From contig NZ_JARJLT010000265.1 of assembly GCF_029335315.1 (NCBI RefSeq), forward strand, positions 1 to 64,000: a stretch of 64,000 nucleotides of DNA, written 5' to 3'. The DNA is from Pseudomonas citronellolis (lineage in GTDB: Bacteria; Pseudomonadota; Gammaproteobacteria; Pseudomonadales; Pseudomonadaceae). The position numbers and the translations under genes are program-made. Below are positions 40,601 to 51,536 of this stretch, piece by piece (position 1 is the first letter of the stretch; every line of letters begins with the position of its first letter). The notes beneath the pieces were generated by a model. It was not told the origin of the DNA. It made no database searches and saw only the letters and a list, made by a program, of their open reading frames with translations.

Positions 40601-41461
40601 CGGCTGGCGGCCGTCGAAGGAAGCCTGCACCTTGGGCGCGTTGAGGCGCACCACGGCGGCGCGCGGCTCGCCCTTGTCGAGCTTCGCCCAGACCTCGCCG
40701 CCGGCTTGCAGGCGCTGGACCCGCCACTGCCGGGTCAGGCCCGCCGGCAGCCACTTCGCCCAGTCGCTCTGCGGCAGGCTGAGGTAGGCGTCGGCGGAGC
40801 TGAGTTTCCAGTCGTCGCGGTTGACCCGGGCGTCCACCCGCAGCGCCACCGGCTGGCCGTCGGGCAGGTTGAAGCGGCCGTCCAGGCGCTGGCCGAACAC
40901 GCCGCTGTGCAGGGTCAGGCCGAAATAGGTGAGGTTCAGCGACTGCCCTTCGCGCGGCAGCAGGGTCAGCTGGCTGTCCAGCAACGACAGGCGCCGCGGC
41001 GTCAGCAGCAGGTCGATGAGCTGGCGCGGGTCGCTGCCCTGCGGGCTGGAAGGCAGGCCCTCGACCTGCCAATGGCCATCCTCGGCCTCGCGCAGGCTCA
41101 GTTGCAGGCCCTGCAGCTCCAGGCTGTCGATGCGCGGCTGGCGCGCCAGCAGGCTGGCGGGAATGTCCGGGGTCAGGCGCACGCGCTCCAGGCGCAGGGC
41201 GTCGGCGCCCTCGCCCAGCTGCACGTCGCGCACCGTGATGATCGGGCTGAAGCCGTGCCAGCTGCCCTCCAGCGCGCCGATGCGCACCGGCAAATGCAGG
41301 CGCGCCTCGACCTGCTCGGCCAGGCTCTCGCGGTACTCCGCCACCAGCGGCGCCAGCTGGCGCCCGAGGCTGACGTACAGGGCGAGCAGCACCAGGCCCA
41401 GGGCGCACAGCCCCAGCGCCAGGCGCAACAGGCGCGCGAGCAGGCGGCCGAAGGATTCCAT
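37637..41461 (-). CDS. yhdP: YhdP, AsmA-like inner-membrane lipid transport protein
   Basis: 1274-residue protein with one N-terminal transmembrane helix (about 14-34) and a very long periplasmic beta-rich body (DUF3971/AsmA_2), the repeating beta-groove architecture shared with TamB and VPS13-type bridge proteins. In E. coli YhdP, TamB and YdbH together carry phospholipids to the outer membrane. Length fits the family (about 1,260-1,280). It is encoded between rng and the nitrilase-family gene. The large opposite-strand frame here is a high-GC shadow. Confidence 0.93.
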   Translation of the reverse strand: MESFGRLLARLLRLALGLCALGLVLLALYVSLGRQLAPLVAEYRESLAEQVEARLHLPVRIGALEGSWHGFSPIITVRDVQLGEGADALRLERVRLTPDIPASLLARQPRIDSLELQGLQLSLREAEDGHWQVEGLPSSPQGSDPRQLIDLLLTPRRLSLLDSQLTLLPREGQSLNLTYFGLTLHSGVFGQRLDGRFNLPDGQPVALRVDARVNRDDWKLSSADAYLSLPQSDWAKWLPAGLTRQWRVQRLQAGGEVWAKLDKGEPRAAVVRLNAPKVQASFDGRQPVSIADLGVGLYFQRQGDDLTVRVNDLAANLGDKRWGEAELELTRQTKGEERWSLRADRLDLGPLLPVVESLAPLPDKAVEWLSGLQPKGVLHNLNLDYWPQRQGAERLAYGMNLEKVGVAAFHEVPAVENVDGTFSGNLLGGQLDASAQDFMLHLATLFPEPWRFRSANARLFWSWDDEAFTLGSHLMKVEGDVGRLGGDMLIRLMHDHDKESYMDLRVGLVDGDGSYTPMFLPTVLPEMSKDLAHWLATAIKGGRVEQGYFQWQGSLKKGSAPEDHAMSLYFKVHDGQLDYQPGWPALSQAEGEVLVEDTGVRIRAQSGRILQSKVSNVQVDIPHAPPGEVAHLHVDGDIDSNLGDGMKILQESPLGVQQVFAGWEGEGPLNGHLNLDIPLAKDQAKQSRVVVDFATEGARLKIAKPTLELAQLKGDFRYDTNSGLSGKGISAQALGSRVTGSIRAEGSPGKPRQRVLVGGQVALKSLLDWGGITQAVPASGRLPFQLDLLIDGKDSQLQVSSNLKGLTVDLPAPFGKGADEVRASDWRMTLDGPERRYWANYDKVASLAYAAPADKPLAGRGALRLGGDPALLPNWNGIQLRGSLDSLDVDQWQAVLKKYGIGGVPSGTQGLLRGADLQIGHFRGFGASLENLKLDLLRASGGWQLGVNSSLMAGQAVFPDSGQRPIQINLDRLDLPKNPTNDLANSPTIAPDPLEKLDPRSLPPMDVAIRQISQGGKPIGAWSFNLRSTASGVTFNDVNLDLRGLKVVGALRWEGPVGSTRSTFQGRLEGKNLADVLKAWDFAPTATSERFRLDIDGNWPGSPAYISLRRFGGRLEADMRKGQFVDVEGSAQALRVFGLLNFNAINRRLRLDFSDLFGKGLSYDRVQGVLGATDGVYLTREPIKLTGPSSNIEMSGTLDMAHDQIDAKLLVTLPLTNNLPLAALIVGAPAVGGALFVVDKLLGDKVSRFASVQYNVKGPWQNPDISFQKPFEKP

Positions 41462-41475
41462 GTCAGTAAAACGCC

Positions 41476-42933
41476 TCAGAGCAGGACGACGTCATACTGT
41501 TCCTGGGAGTAGATCGGCTCAACCTGAAACTTGATGGTGCGGCCGATGAACATCTCCAGGTCGGCGACGTTGCCCGACTCCTCGTCGAGCAGGCGGTCGA
41601 CCACCTTCTGGTTGGCCAGCACCACGTAGGAGTCCGCCTGGTAGGCCCGCGCCTCGCGGAGGATCTCGCGGAAGATCTCGTAGCAGATGGTCTCCGGGGT
41701 CTTCAGCATGCCGCGCCCCTGGCAGCTCGGGCAGGGCTCGCAGAGCACCTGCACCAGGCTTTCGCGGGTGCGCTTGCGGGTCATCTGCACCAGGCCCAGC
41801 TCGGTGATGCCGATGATGTTGGTCTTGGCGTGGTCGCGCTCCAGCTGCTTCTCCAGGGTGCGCAGGACCTGGCGGCGATGCTCCTCGTCCTCCATGTCGA
41901 TGAAGTCGATGATGATGATCCCGCCGAGGTTGCGCAGGCGCATCTGGCGGGCGATCGCGGTGGCCGCCTCGAGGTTGGTCTTGAAGATGGTCTCTTCGAG
42001 GTTGCGATGGCCGACAAAGGCGCCGGTGTTGACGTCGATGGTGGTCATCGCCTCGGTGGGGTCGATGATCAGGTAGCCGCCGGACTTGAGCAGCACCTTG
42101 CGCTCCAGGGCCTTCTGGATCTCGTCCTCGACGCCATAGAGGTCGAAGATCGGCCGTTCGCCGGGGTAGTGCTCCAGGCGGTCGGCGATTTCCGGCATCA
42201 GCTCGTCGACGAACTGGGTGATCTTCTGGAAGTTCTCCCGCGAGTCGACGCGGATCTTCTCGATGCGCGGGTTGACCAGGTCGCGCAGGGTGCGCAGGGC
42301 CAGGGACAGGTCTTCGTAGATCAAGGTCGGCGCGCCGACCGTCTGGATCTGCGCGTCGATCTGGTCCCAGAGCCGGCGCAGGTAGCGGATGTCGGCGAGG
42401 ATTTCGTCCTCCCCGGCGCCCTCGGCGGCGGTGCGCAGGATGAAGCCACCCTTCTCGACGATGCCCTCGAGCTGGACGCATTTGGCGACCACCTGCTTCA
42501 GGCGTTCACGCTCCTGCTCGTCCTCGATCTTCAGGGAAATGCCGACGTGGCTGGTGCGCGGCATGTACACCAGGTAGCGCGAAGGGATCGACAGGTGCGT
42601 GGTCAGGCGCGCGCCCTTGGTGCCGATGGGGTCCTTGGTGACCTGCACCACCAGGCTCTGGCCCTCGTGGACCAGGGCGCCGATGCTTTCCACCGCACTG
42701 CCCTCGCGGGTGGAGATTTCCGCGGCGTGGATGAAGGCCGCGCGATCCAGGCCGATGTCCACGAAGGCCGCCTGCATCCCCGGCAGCACGCGGACCACAC
42801 GCCCCTTGTAGATGTTGCCGACAATCCCGCGGCGCAGGGTGCGCTCGACATGGACTTCCTGAAGGACGCCGTTTTCCACCACCGCCACGCGCGATTCCAT
42901 CGGCGTGATATTGATCAGGATCTCTTCGCTCAT
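41476..42933 (-). CDS. rng: ribonuclease G
   Basis: 485-residue RNase E/G-family endonuclease that matures the 5' end of 16S rRNA and degrades mRNA. An N-terminal S1 domain (about 35-125) is followed by the DNase-I-like catalytic part with metal ligands Asp300 (EAMTTIDVNTG) and Asp343 (IIIIDFIDMED). The Zn-link is CPSC (401-404). It lacks the long disordered tail of RNase E. It follows maf in the mre-maf-rng order. Confidence 0.96.
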   Translation of the reverse strand: MSEEILINITPMESRVAVVENGVLQEVHVERTLRRGIVGNIYKGRVVRVLPGMQAAFVDIGLDRAAFIHAAEISTREGSAVESIGALVHEGQSLVVQVTKDPIGTKGARLTTHLSIPSRYLVYMPRTSHVGISLKIEDEQERERLKQVVAKCVQLEGIVEKGGFILRTAAEGAGEDEILADIRYLRRLWDQIDAQIQTVGAPTLIYEDLSLALRTLRDLVNPRIEKIRVDSRENFQKITQFVDELMPEIADRLEHYPGERPIFDLYGVEDEIQKALERKVLLKSGGYLIIDPTEAMTTIDVNTGAFVGHRNLEETIFKTNLEAATAIARQMRLRNLGGIIIIDFIDMEDEEHRRQVLRTLEKQLERDHAKTNIIGITELGLVQMTRKRTRESLVQVLCEPCPSCQGRGMLKTPETICYEIFREILREARAYQADSYVVLANQKVVDRLLDEESGNVADLEMFIGRTIKFQVEPIYSQEQYDVVLL

Positions 42934-42983
42934 GGGCCCTTCTTCCTTAATCGCGCCCGGGGGTCTGCAGCGCTACTTCGTGT

Positions 42984-43568
42984 TCAAGACTGCCAGCAAG
43001 GGATCGCGAAGTCAGCCAACAGTTCCGCGGTTTCGCACAGGGGCAGGCCGACCACGCCGCTGTAGCTGCCCTCGACGCGGCTGACGAAGATCGCCGCCAG
43101 CCCCTGGATAGCGTAGCCGCCCGCCTTGTCCAGTGGTTCGCCGGTGGCCCAGTAGGCTTCCGCCTCGGCTTCGGCGATGGTGCGGAAGGTGACGTTGCTG
43201 ACCACCACGCGCACCTGGCAGCGCCCGCCTTCGGCCACCGCCACGGCGGTCAGCACCTGGTGCTGGCGGCCGGACAGCGCGCGCAGCATGGCCAGGCCGT
43301 CGTCGCGGTCCACCGGCTTGCCGAGGATGCGGCCGTCCAGCACCACGGCCGTGTCGGCGCCGAGCACGCAGACGTCGGGGCGCTGCGCCAGCATGTTCAG
43401 CCCGGCCAGGGCCTTGCCCCGCGCCAGGCGCTCGACGTAGGCGAGCGGTGCCTCGCCGGCCTCGGGTGTCTCGTCGATATTGCCGGAAACCAGGTGGAAG
43501 GACAGGCCGATCTGCGTCAGCAACTCACGACGACGCGGCGAACTGGAGGCCAGGTAAAGCTGAGGCAT
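42984..43568 (-). CDS. maf: Maf-family nucleoside triphosphate pyrophosphatase
   Basis: 194-residue Maf protein, a dTTP/UTP-type nucleotide pyrophosphatase thought to clear modified nucleotides. Markers are [12 protein letters not shown] at the N-terminus, [16 protein letters not shown] (active-site Asp) and a C-terminal SNVTFR, ending [11 protein letters not shown]. It lies between mreD and rng. Some maf overexpression blocks division, which fits the neighbourhood. Confidence 0.93.
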   Translation of the reverse strand: MPQLYLASSSPRRRELLTQIGLSFHLVSGNIDETPEAGEAPLAYVERLARGKALAGLNMLAQRPDVCVLGADTAVVLDGRILGKPVDRDDGLAMLRALSGRQHQVLTAVAVAEGGRCQVRVVVSNVTFRTIAEAEAEAYWATGEPLDKAGGYAIQGLAAIFVSRVEGSYSGVVGLPLCETAELLADFAIPCWQS

Positions 43569-43643
43569 CAGCGACTCCGGAAGAGGATTCCAGCCGCACT
43601 CCGGCCGCGCCGATGGCCGGCGGAGTGCACTGCGGACGAATGT

Positions 43644-44132
43644 TTAGTAGACCTTCAGGCGCTGGCTCAGGCCCTTGAGCAGGCCCACCACCCAGGGCCA
43701 GAGCAGCCCGCTGACCAACGCCGGCAGCAGGAACGCCAGGGTCGGCGGACGGTTGCCGGTCAGCGCGTTGAGCCACAACTGCACCAACTGCGCCAGGCCG
43801 TAGACCACCATCAGCACCAGGCACTGCTGCCACACCGGGAACAGCCGCAGGCGCTGCTGCAGGGCCATGACCAGGAACACGATCAGGCTGAGGATCAGGG
43901 CGTTCTGCCCGAGCAGGCTGCCGTACAGCACGTCCTCGGCCAGGCCGCAGACCCAGGCGCTGACCATGCCGACCCGTTGCGGCACCATCAGCACCCAGAA
44001 GGTGAGGAACAGCGCCAGCCACAGCGGCCGGCCGATTTCCGTGAAGCTCGGCATCGGCGCCACCGAGAGCAGCAGCGCCAGCAGCAGGCTGACCCAGATC
44101 AGCCAGCCGTTGCGCGGTCCTTGGGCGGGCAT
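43644..44132 (-). CDS. mreD: rod shape-determining protein MreD
   Basis: 162-residue polytopic inner-membrane protein with about five hydrophobic spans, part of the elongasome with MreB, MreC, RodA and PBP2. GLAEDVLYGSLLGQNAL is the conserved MreD motif. The start overlaps the mreC stop (TGATG). Confidence 0.94.
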   Translation of the reverse strand: MPAQGPRNGWLIWVSLLLALLLSVAPMPSFTEIGRPLWLALFLTFWVLMVPQRVGMVSAWVCGLAEDVLYGSLLGQNALILSLIVFLVMALQQRLRLFPVWQQCLVLMVVYGLAQLVQLWLNALTGNRPPTLAFLLPALVSGLLWPWVVGLLKGLSQRLKVY

Positions 44133-45232
44133 CAGTGACGGTTCCTTTGCGGCGCGGGCTGGGCCGGCGCGGCGGCCGGGGTGGCGTGCGGCGCCGCAGC
44201 AGGAGCTGGCGCCGGCGCAGCCGGTACGGCTGGAGCGGCCGGGGCCGCCGGAGCAGCGGGCGCGGGCGCCTGGCCGTTGGCTTCGGCGGCCTTGCGGTCG
44301 GCCTCGGCCTGGGCCTCGGCGGCGTCGGTGGCGCGCTGCTCGGGGGTGCGGCTGTCGCTGAACACCAGCAGCACGTAGCGGCTGCGGTTCATCTTCGCGG
44401 TGGGCACGGCGCGGATCACCGCGAACGGCTGGCCGGAGTCATGGATGACTTCCTTGACCACCGCCACCGGGTAGCCGGCCGGGAAGCGCTGGCCGAGGCC
44501 GGAGCTGACCAGCAGGTCGCCTTCCTTGATGTCCGCGGTGTCGGCGACGAAGCGCAGTTCCAGGCGTTCCGGGTTGCCGGTGCCGACGGCGATGGCGCGC
44601 AGGCCGTTGCGGTTGACCTGCACCGGGATGCTGTGGGTGGTGTCGGTGAGCAACAGGACGCGCGCCGTGTAGGGCATGACCTCGACCACCTGGCCCATCA
44701 GGCCGCTGGCGTCGAGCACCGGCTGGCCCTGGAACACCCCGTCCTTGGCGCCCTTGTCGATCAGGATGCGCTGGGTGAAGGGGTTGGGGTCGACGCCGAT
44801 CAGCTCGCTGACCAGCACCTTGTCGTCCACCAGGGCGGCGGAGTTGAGCAGTTCGCGCAGGCGCACGTTCTGCTCGGTGAGCGCGGCGAGTTTCTGCAGG
44901 CGGCGCTGCATCAGCAGCGACTCGGCCTTCAGTCGTTCGTTTTCGGCGAGCAGCTCGCTGCGGCTGGTGAACTGGTCGCGCACGCCTTCCCACGCGCGTA
45001 CCGGCAAATCGGCCACGCCATAGAAGGGGGTCAGCACCAGCCCCATCTGGCTGCGCATGGGCTTGAGGTAGTCGAAGCGCGCGTCGACCACCATCAGGCT
45101 CACCGACAGCACGGCGAGCACCAGCAGGCGCACGCCCAGCGAGGGCCCTTTGGAGAATAGCGGTTTGATGGCCAGCTCCCTAGCTGCCGTTCGGAAGCGG
45201 TTGATGTTTCGCCGTGCGCGACAAAACGTCAA
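44132..45232 (-). CDS. mreC: rod shape-determining protein MreC
   Basis: Up to 366 residues: a transmembrane helix (about 33-50 in this numbering), a coiled coil (about 85-115), the two-barrel MreC domain (about 120-300) and a 60-residue Ala/Pro-rich tail. It links MreB to PBP2 in the periplasm. The start is uncertain: the longest option is a TTG at 45232, 22 bases after mreB, with only a distant GGGAG. No in-frame ATG or GTG precedes the membrane helix, yet an AGGGAG sits 6 bases before an ATC codon at residue 22. Coupled with mreD. Confidence 0.9.
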   Translation of the reverse strand: MTFCRARRNINRFRTAARELAIKPLFSKGPSLGVRLLVLAVLSVSLMVVDARFDYLKPMRSQMGLVLTPFYGVADLPVRAWEGVRDQFTSRSELLAENERLKAESLLMQRRLQKLAALTEQNVRLRELLNSAALVDDKVLVSELIGVDPNPFTQRILIDKGAKDGVFQGQPVLDASGLMGQVVEVMPYTARVLLLTDTTHSIPVQVNRNGLRAIAVGTGNPERLELRFVADTADIKEGDLLVSSGLGQRFPAGYPVAVVKEVIHDSGQPFAVIRAVPTAKMNRSRYVLLVFSDSRTPEQRATDAAEAQAEADRKAAEANGQAPAPAAPAAPAAPAVPAAPAPAPAAAPHATPAAAPAQPAPQRNRH

Positions 45233-45253
45233 CCGCCGCCAGGGGCTCCCACC

Positions 45254-48293
<3,040 letters not shown>

Positions 48294-48307
48294 GGAAGGA
48301 TTACGAC

Positions 48308-49753
48308 ATGCAATGGGAAACCGTGATCGGGCTGGAAATCCACGCGCAGCTCGCCACCCAATCGAAGATCTTCTCCGGCAGTGCCACCACCTTCGGCGCC
48401 GAGCCCAACACCCAGGCCAGCCTGGTCGACCTGGCGATGCCCGGCACCCTGCCGGTGCTGAACGCCGAGGCCGTGCGCATGGCCTGTCAGTTCGGCCTGG
48501 CGATCAACGCCGAGATCGCCGAGCGTAACGTCTTCGCGCGCAAGAACTACTTCTACCCGGACCTGCCCAAGGGCTACCAGACCAGCCAGATGGACCACCC
48601 GGTGGTCGGCAAGGGCTTCCTCGACATCACCCTGGAAGACGGCACCGTGAAGCGCGTGGGGATCACCCGCGCGCACTTGGAAGAGGACGCCGGCAAGAGC
48701 CTGCACGAAGACTTCCACGGCATGAGCGGCATCGACCTGAACCGCGCCGGCACCCCGCTGCTGGAGATCGTCTCCGAGCCGGACATCCGCAGCGCCAAGG
48801 AAGCCGTGGCCTACGTCAAGGCGATCCACGCGCTGGTGCGCTACCTGGGCATCTGCGACGGCAACATGGCCGAAGGCTCGCTGCGCTGCGACTGCAACGT
48901 CTCGGTGCGGCCGAAAGGCCAGGCCGCGTTCGGCACCCGCGCCGAGATCAAGAACGTCAACTCCTTCCGCTTCATCGAGAAAGCGATCAACCATGAAGTC
49001 CAGCGCCAGATCGAGCTGATCGAGGACGGCGGCAAGGTCGTGCAGGAAACCCGCCTGTACGACCCGAACAAGGACGAGACGCGCTCCATGCGCAGCAAGG
49101 AAGAAGCCAACGACTACCGCTACTTCCCCTGCCCGGACCTGCTGCCGGTGGTGATCGAGCGCAGCTTCCTGGAAGCGCTGCGCGCCGGCCTGCCGGAACT
49201 GCCGGACCAGAAGCGCGAGCGCTTCGAGAGCCAGTACGGGCTGTCGGCCTACGACGCCAGCGTGCTCTCCGCCAGCCGCGAGATGGCCGACTACTTCGAG
49301 CAGGTACAGGGCATCTGCGGCGACGCCAAGCTGGCCGCCAACTGGGTGATGGGCGAGCTCTCCAGCCTGCTCAACAAGGACGGACTGGAAATCGAGCAGT
49401 CGCCGGTTTCCGCCCAGCACCTGGGCGAAATGATCCTGCGCCTGAAGGACGGCACCATCAACGGCAAGGCCGCGAAGACTGTGTTCGCCGCGCTGGCCGA
49501 AGGTGAAGGTTCGCCGGACGAGATCATCAAGGCCAAGGACCTGGTGCAGAACACCGACTCCGGCGCCGTCGAGAAGCTGCTGGACGACGTGCTGGCGGCC
49601 AACGCCGAGCAGGTCGAACAGTACCGCGCCAGCGACGAAGCCAAGCGCGGCAAGATGTTCGGCTTCTTCGTCGGCCAGGCCATGAAAGCCGCCAAGGGCA
49701 AGGCCAACCCGGCGCAAGTGAACGAACTGCTGAAGAAGAAGCTCGAAGCCTGA
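48308..49753 (+). CDS. gatB: Asp/Glu-tRNA amidotransferase subunit B
   Basis: 481-residue kinase and transferase subunit that phosphorylates the mischarged aminoacyl-tRNA and amidates it. [16 protein letters not shown] and [13 protein letters not shown] at the N-terminus, and [17 protein letters not shown] mid-protein, are the family signatures. The C-terminal tail is the tRNA-binding YqeY-like helical domain. Followed by a strong terminator. Confidence 0.97.
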   Translation: MQWETVIGLEIHAQLATQSKIFSGSATTFGAEPNTQASLVDLAMPGTLPVLNAEAVRMACQFGLAINAEIAERNVFARKNYFYPDLPKGYQTSQMDHPVVGKGFLDITLEDGTVKRVGITRAHLEEDAGKSLHEDFHGMSGIDLNRAGTPLLEIVSEPDIRSAKEAVAYVKAIHALVRYLGICDGNMAEGSLRCDCNVSVRPKGQAAFGTRAEIKNVNSFRFIEKAINHEVQRQIELIEDGGKVVQETRLYDPNKDETRSMRSKEEANDYRYFPCPDLLPVVIERSFLEALRAGLPELPDQKRERFESQYGLSAYDASVLSASREMADYFEQVQGICGDAKLAANWVMGELSSLLNKDGLEIEQSPVSAQHLGEMILRLKDGTINGKAAKTVFAALAEGEGSPDEIIKAKDLVQNTDSGAVEKLLDDVLAANAEQVEQYRASDEAKRGKMFGFFVGQAMKAAKGKANPAQVNELLKKKLEA

Positions 49754-49768
49754 GCCCACACTTCAATG

Positions 49769-49793
49769 ACGCCGGGCTTGCCCGGCGTTTTTT
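49769..49793 (+). terminator. rho-independent terminator of gatCAB
   Basis: 8-bp stem ACGCCGGG/CCCGGCGT with a CTTG loop, followed by a T6 run, 15 bases past the gatB stop. Confidence 0.92.
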
Positions 49794-49807
49794 CGTCCGG
49801 AGGTTCG

Positions 49808-50185
49808 ATGCTGCGTTCTCTCGCCCTGTTCGCCGGCCTGGCCCTGCTGGCCGGTTGCGCCACCTCGTCGTACGACGGTGAATCGGCGCGCGGCTACCGC
49901 GCCGAGGGCACGGCCTCGTACTACGGGCGCGCGCACCACGGCAAGAAGACCGCCAGCGGCGAACGCTTCGACCAGCACGCGCTCACCGCTGCCCACCGCA
50001 GCCTGCCGTTCGGCACCCGGCTGAAGGTGACCAACCTCGACAACGGCCGCAGCGTGGTGGTGCGGGTCAACGACCGCGGGCCATTCGGCCGCGGACGGCT
50101 TATCGACCTGTCGCGCGCGGCGGCGGAGCGCCTCGACATGTTGCGCAGCGGCACCGCGCCGGTGCGCCTGGAAGCCCTCGACTAG
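49808..50185 (+). CDS. RlpA-like septal lytic transglycosylase lipoprotein without SPOR
   Basis: 125-residue lipoprotein: signal peptide with lipobox LLAGC (Cys17), then a single double-psi beta-barrel RlpA domain. Residues at the spacing known for RlpA catalysis are Glu52 (SGERFD), His63 and Asp89 (VNDRGPF). It lacks the SPOR domain that brings canonical RlpA to septal denuded glycan, so if active it would be targeted differently. The ATG at 49808 starts the signal peptide and follows a GGAGG. It lies between gatB and the CMD-family gene. Confidence 0.88.
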   Translation: MLRSLALFAGLALLAGCATSSYDGESARGYRAEGTASYYGRAHHGKKTASGERFDQHALTAAHRSLPFGTRLKVTNLDNGRSVVVRVNDRGPFGRGRLIDLSRAAAERLDMLRSGTAPVRLEALD

Positions 50186-50193
50186 GAGTTGAT

Positions 50194-50580
50194 ATGAGCG
50201 ACAACCGCAAGGCCGGCGAACAGGTTCGCCGCGAAGTGATGGGCGACGCCTTCGTCGACCGCGCCCTGAACAACGCCACCGACTTCACCCAGCCGCTGCA
50301 GGACTTCGTCAACGAACACGCCTGGGGCGGCGTGTGGAACCGCGAAGGCCTGCCGCGCAAGACCCGCAGCCTGATCACCCTGGCCGCGCTGACCGCGCTG
50401 AAATGCCCGCAGGAGCTCAAAGGGCACGTGCGCGGCGCGCTGAACAACGGCTGCACGGTGGAAGAGATTCGCGAAGCGCTGCTGCACTGCGCGGTCTACG
50501 CCGGGGTGCCGGCGGCGATCGATGCCTTCCGCGCGGCGCAGGAAGTGATCGAGGCGTGGCAGGCCGACCAGAAGGGCTGA
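50194..50580 (+). CDS. carboxymuconolactone decarboxylase-family protein
   Basis: 128-residue all-helical CMD/AhpD-like protein. The family core is present (TRSLITLAALTALKCPQELKGHVRGALNNGCTVEEIREALLH). It resembles 4-carboxymuconolactone decarboxylase (PcaC), but there are no pca neighbours. A single Cys pattern (CPQ) rather than CxxC argues against AhpD-type peroxidase activity. The substrate is unknown. TAGGAGTTGAT precedes the ATG, where TAG is the stop of the RlpA-like gene. Confidence 0.88.
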   Translation: MSDNRKAGEQVRREVMGDAFVDRALNNATDFTQPLQDFVNEHAWGGVWNREGLPRKTRSLITLAALTALKCPQELKGHVRGALNNGCTVEEIREALLHCAVYAGVPAAIDAFRAAQEVIEAWQADQKG

Positions 50581-50593
50581 GGCGCTGGGCACC

Positions 50594-50626
50594 GGCGGAT
50601 AACGCTTGGGGCGTTATCCGCCCTAC
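50594..50626. repeat. REP unit (GGATAAC family), single
   Basis: Arms GGCGGATAACGC/GCGTTATCCGCC around TTGGG, ending CTAC. It lies tail to tail with the next unit, just after the CMD-family gene. Confidence 0.85.
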
Positions 50627-50637
50627 ACGCTGAAACC

Positions 50638-50733
50638 GTAGGGCGGATAACCGTTCGCGGTTATCCGCCGTCGGCCAGAACGCCAGAGCCAGGGGCCAAC
50701 GGCGGATAACGTTTGGGGCGTTATCCGCCCTAC
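50638..50733. repeat. REPIN overlapping the magF stop codon
   Basis: REP units at 50638-50669 (opens GTAGGGCGGATAACC) and 50701-50733 (ends TCCGCCCTAC) in inverted orientation with GTAG outermost. The last unit supplies the TAG stop of the minus-strand gene magF. Same family as the REPIN at 7289-7390. Confidence 0.85.
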
Positions 50734-51536
50734 GGGTAACTGAACCGCTTCACCAACGTCAGCTCCCCCGGCTGGCGCATCGGCACCAGGAAGCTCTCCT
50801 GTTTCTCGTTCGGCGTGCCCTCCTCCGTGACTATCGTCACCCGCGCCGTGGTCAGCGGCTGCGCGGCCTCCACCTCACCGCTCTCGCTATCCTGGCTGTA
50901 GCCGCCGCCGAAGTAGTTCACGTAGACCAGGTAAGCGCCCTTCAGGGGAGTCGGCGTGGCGATGATTTCCGGGCCGTAGCCGGTGGTCACGTCGACGTCC
51001 TGGGTGGCGCCGTTGGGCAGGCTGCGGTTGCCGTACCAGACGTGGCCGCCGTCCGGGGTCACCAGGTGCAGGTCGAGGTCGGTGTTGTCGCTGTCCCAGG
51101 ACAGCAGCACGCGCAGCTTGGCCGGCACTTCGCCGCCTCCGCCGCCGTGATAGAACTGCACGCGCTTGCGCTGCTGGCCGTCGGCGCTGATGACTTCGAC
51201 GCTGTTGCTGCCGGCCGGGAACGCGTAGGGGCGGTCGAAGCCGCCGTCTTCGCCGATCTTCAGCGGCATCGACACGCCGTTGACCACCAGGGTGGCCGGC
51301 TTGTCCTTCGCCGCGTTGGCGATCTCGCCCTTGATCCGCGCGGTCATGGCCTGGTCGGCTGGGGTGTTCACCGAGGCCGCCGGGTAGTTCACGCTCTGGC
51401 GGAAGTTGGCGCCCTCGCCGTCGCCGGGGCGCCAGCCGCCCAGCGGGGCGTCCAGGCGGATGCCCGGTTCGGCGGCCTGGGCGAACCCGGCGAGCAGGGA
51501 AAGGAGCAGGTAGGGACGCAGCTTCATGGCGGTCAT
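50730..51536 (-). CDS. magF: MagF, DUF2135 periplasmic protein
   Basis: 268-residue secreted protein with a signal peptide (MKLRPYLLLSLLAGFAQA) and a C-terminal DUF2135 domain (about residues 150-240: LRVLLSWDSDNTDLDLHLVTPDGGHVWY, then GAYLVYVNYFGGG). In P. aeruginosa MagF is found with MagA, MagB and MagD in an inner-membrane complex. The start overlaps the magE stop (ATGA), which favours the ATG at 51536 over MKL at 51527. It is a clear paralogue of MagA at the other end of the operon, of identical length. The stop codon lies inside a REP element. Confidence 0.92.
   Translation of the reverse strand: MTAMKLRPYLLLSLLAGFAQAAEPGIRLDAPLGGWRPGDGEGANFRQSVNYPAASVNTPADQAMTARIKGEIANAAKDKPATLVVNGVSMPLKIGEDGGFDRPYAFPAGSNSVEVISADGQQRKRVQFYHGGGGGEVPAKLRVLLSWDSDNTDLDLHLVTPDGGHVWYGNRSLPNGATQDVDVTTGYGPEIIATPTPLKGAYLVYVNYFGGGYSQDSESGEVEAAQPLTTARVTIVTEEGTPNEKQESFLVPMRQPGELTLVKRFSYP

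Noticed and set aside
36710-41512. 1600-codon open frame on the plus strand opposite yhdP
   Set aside because: Composition is dominated by Ala, Gln, His, Val and Leu typical of the antisense of a high-GC gene. yhdP on the minus strand has family motifs and codon use; no ribosome site or homologous motif supports the plus frame.
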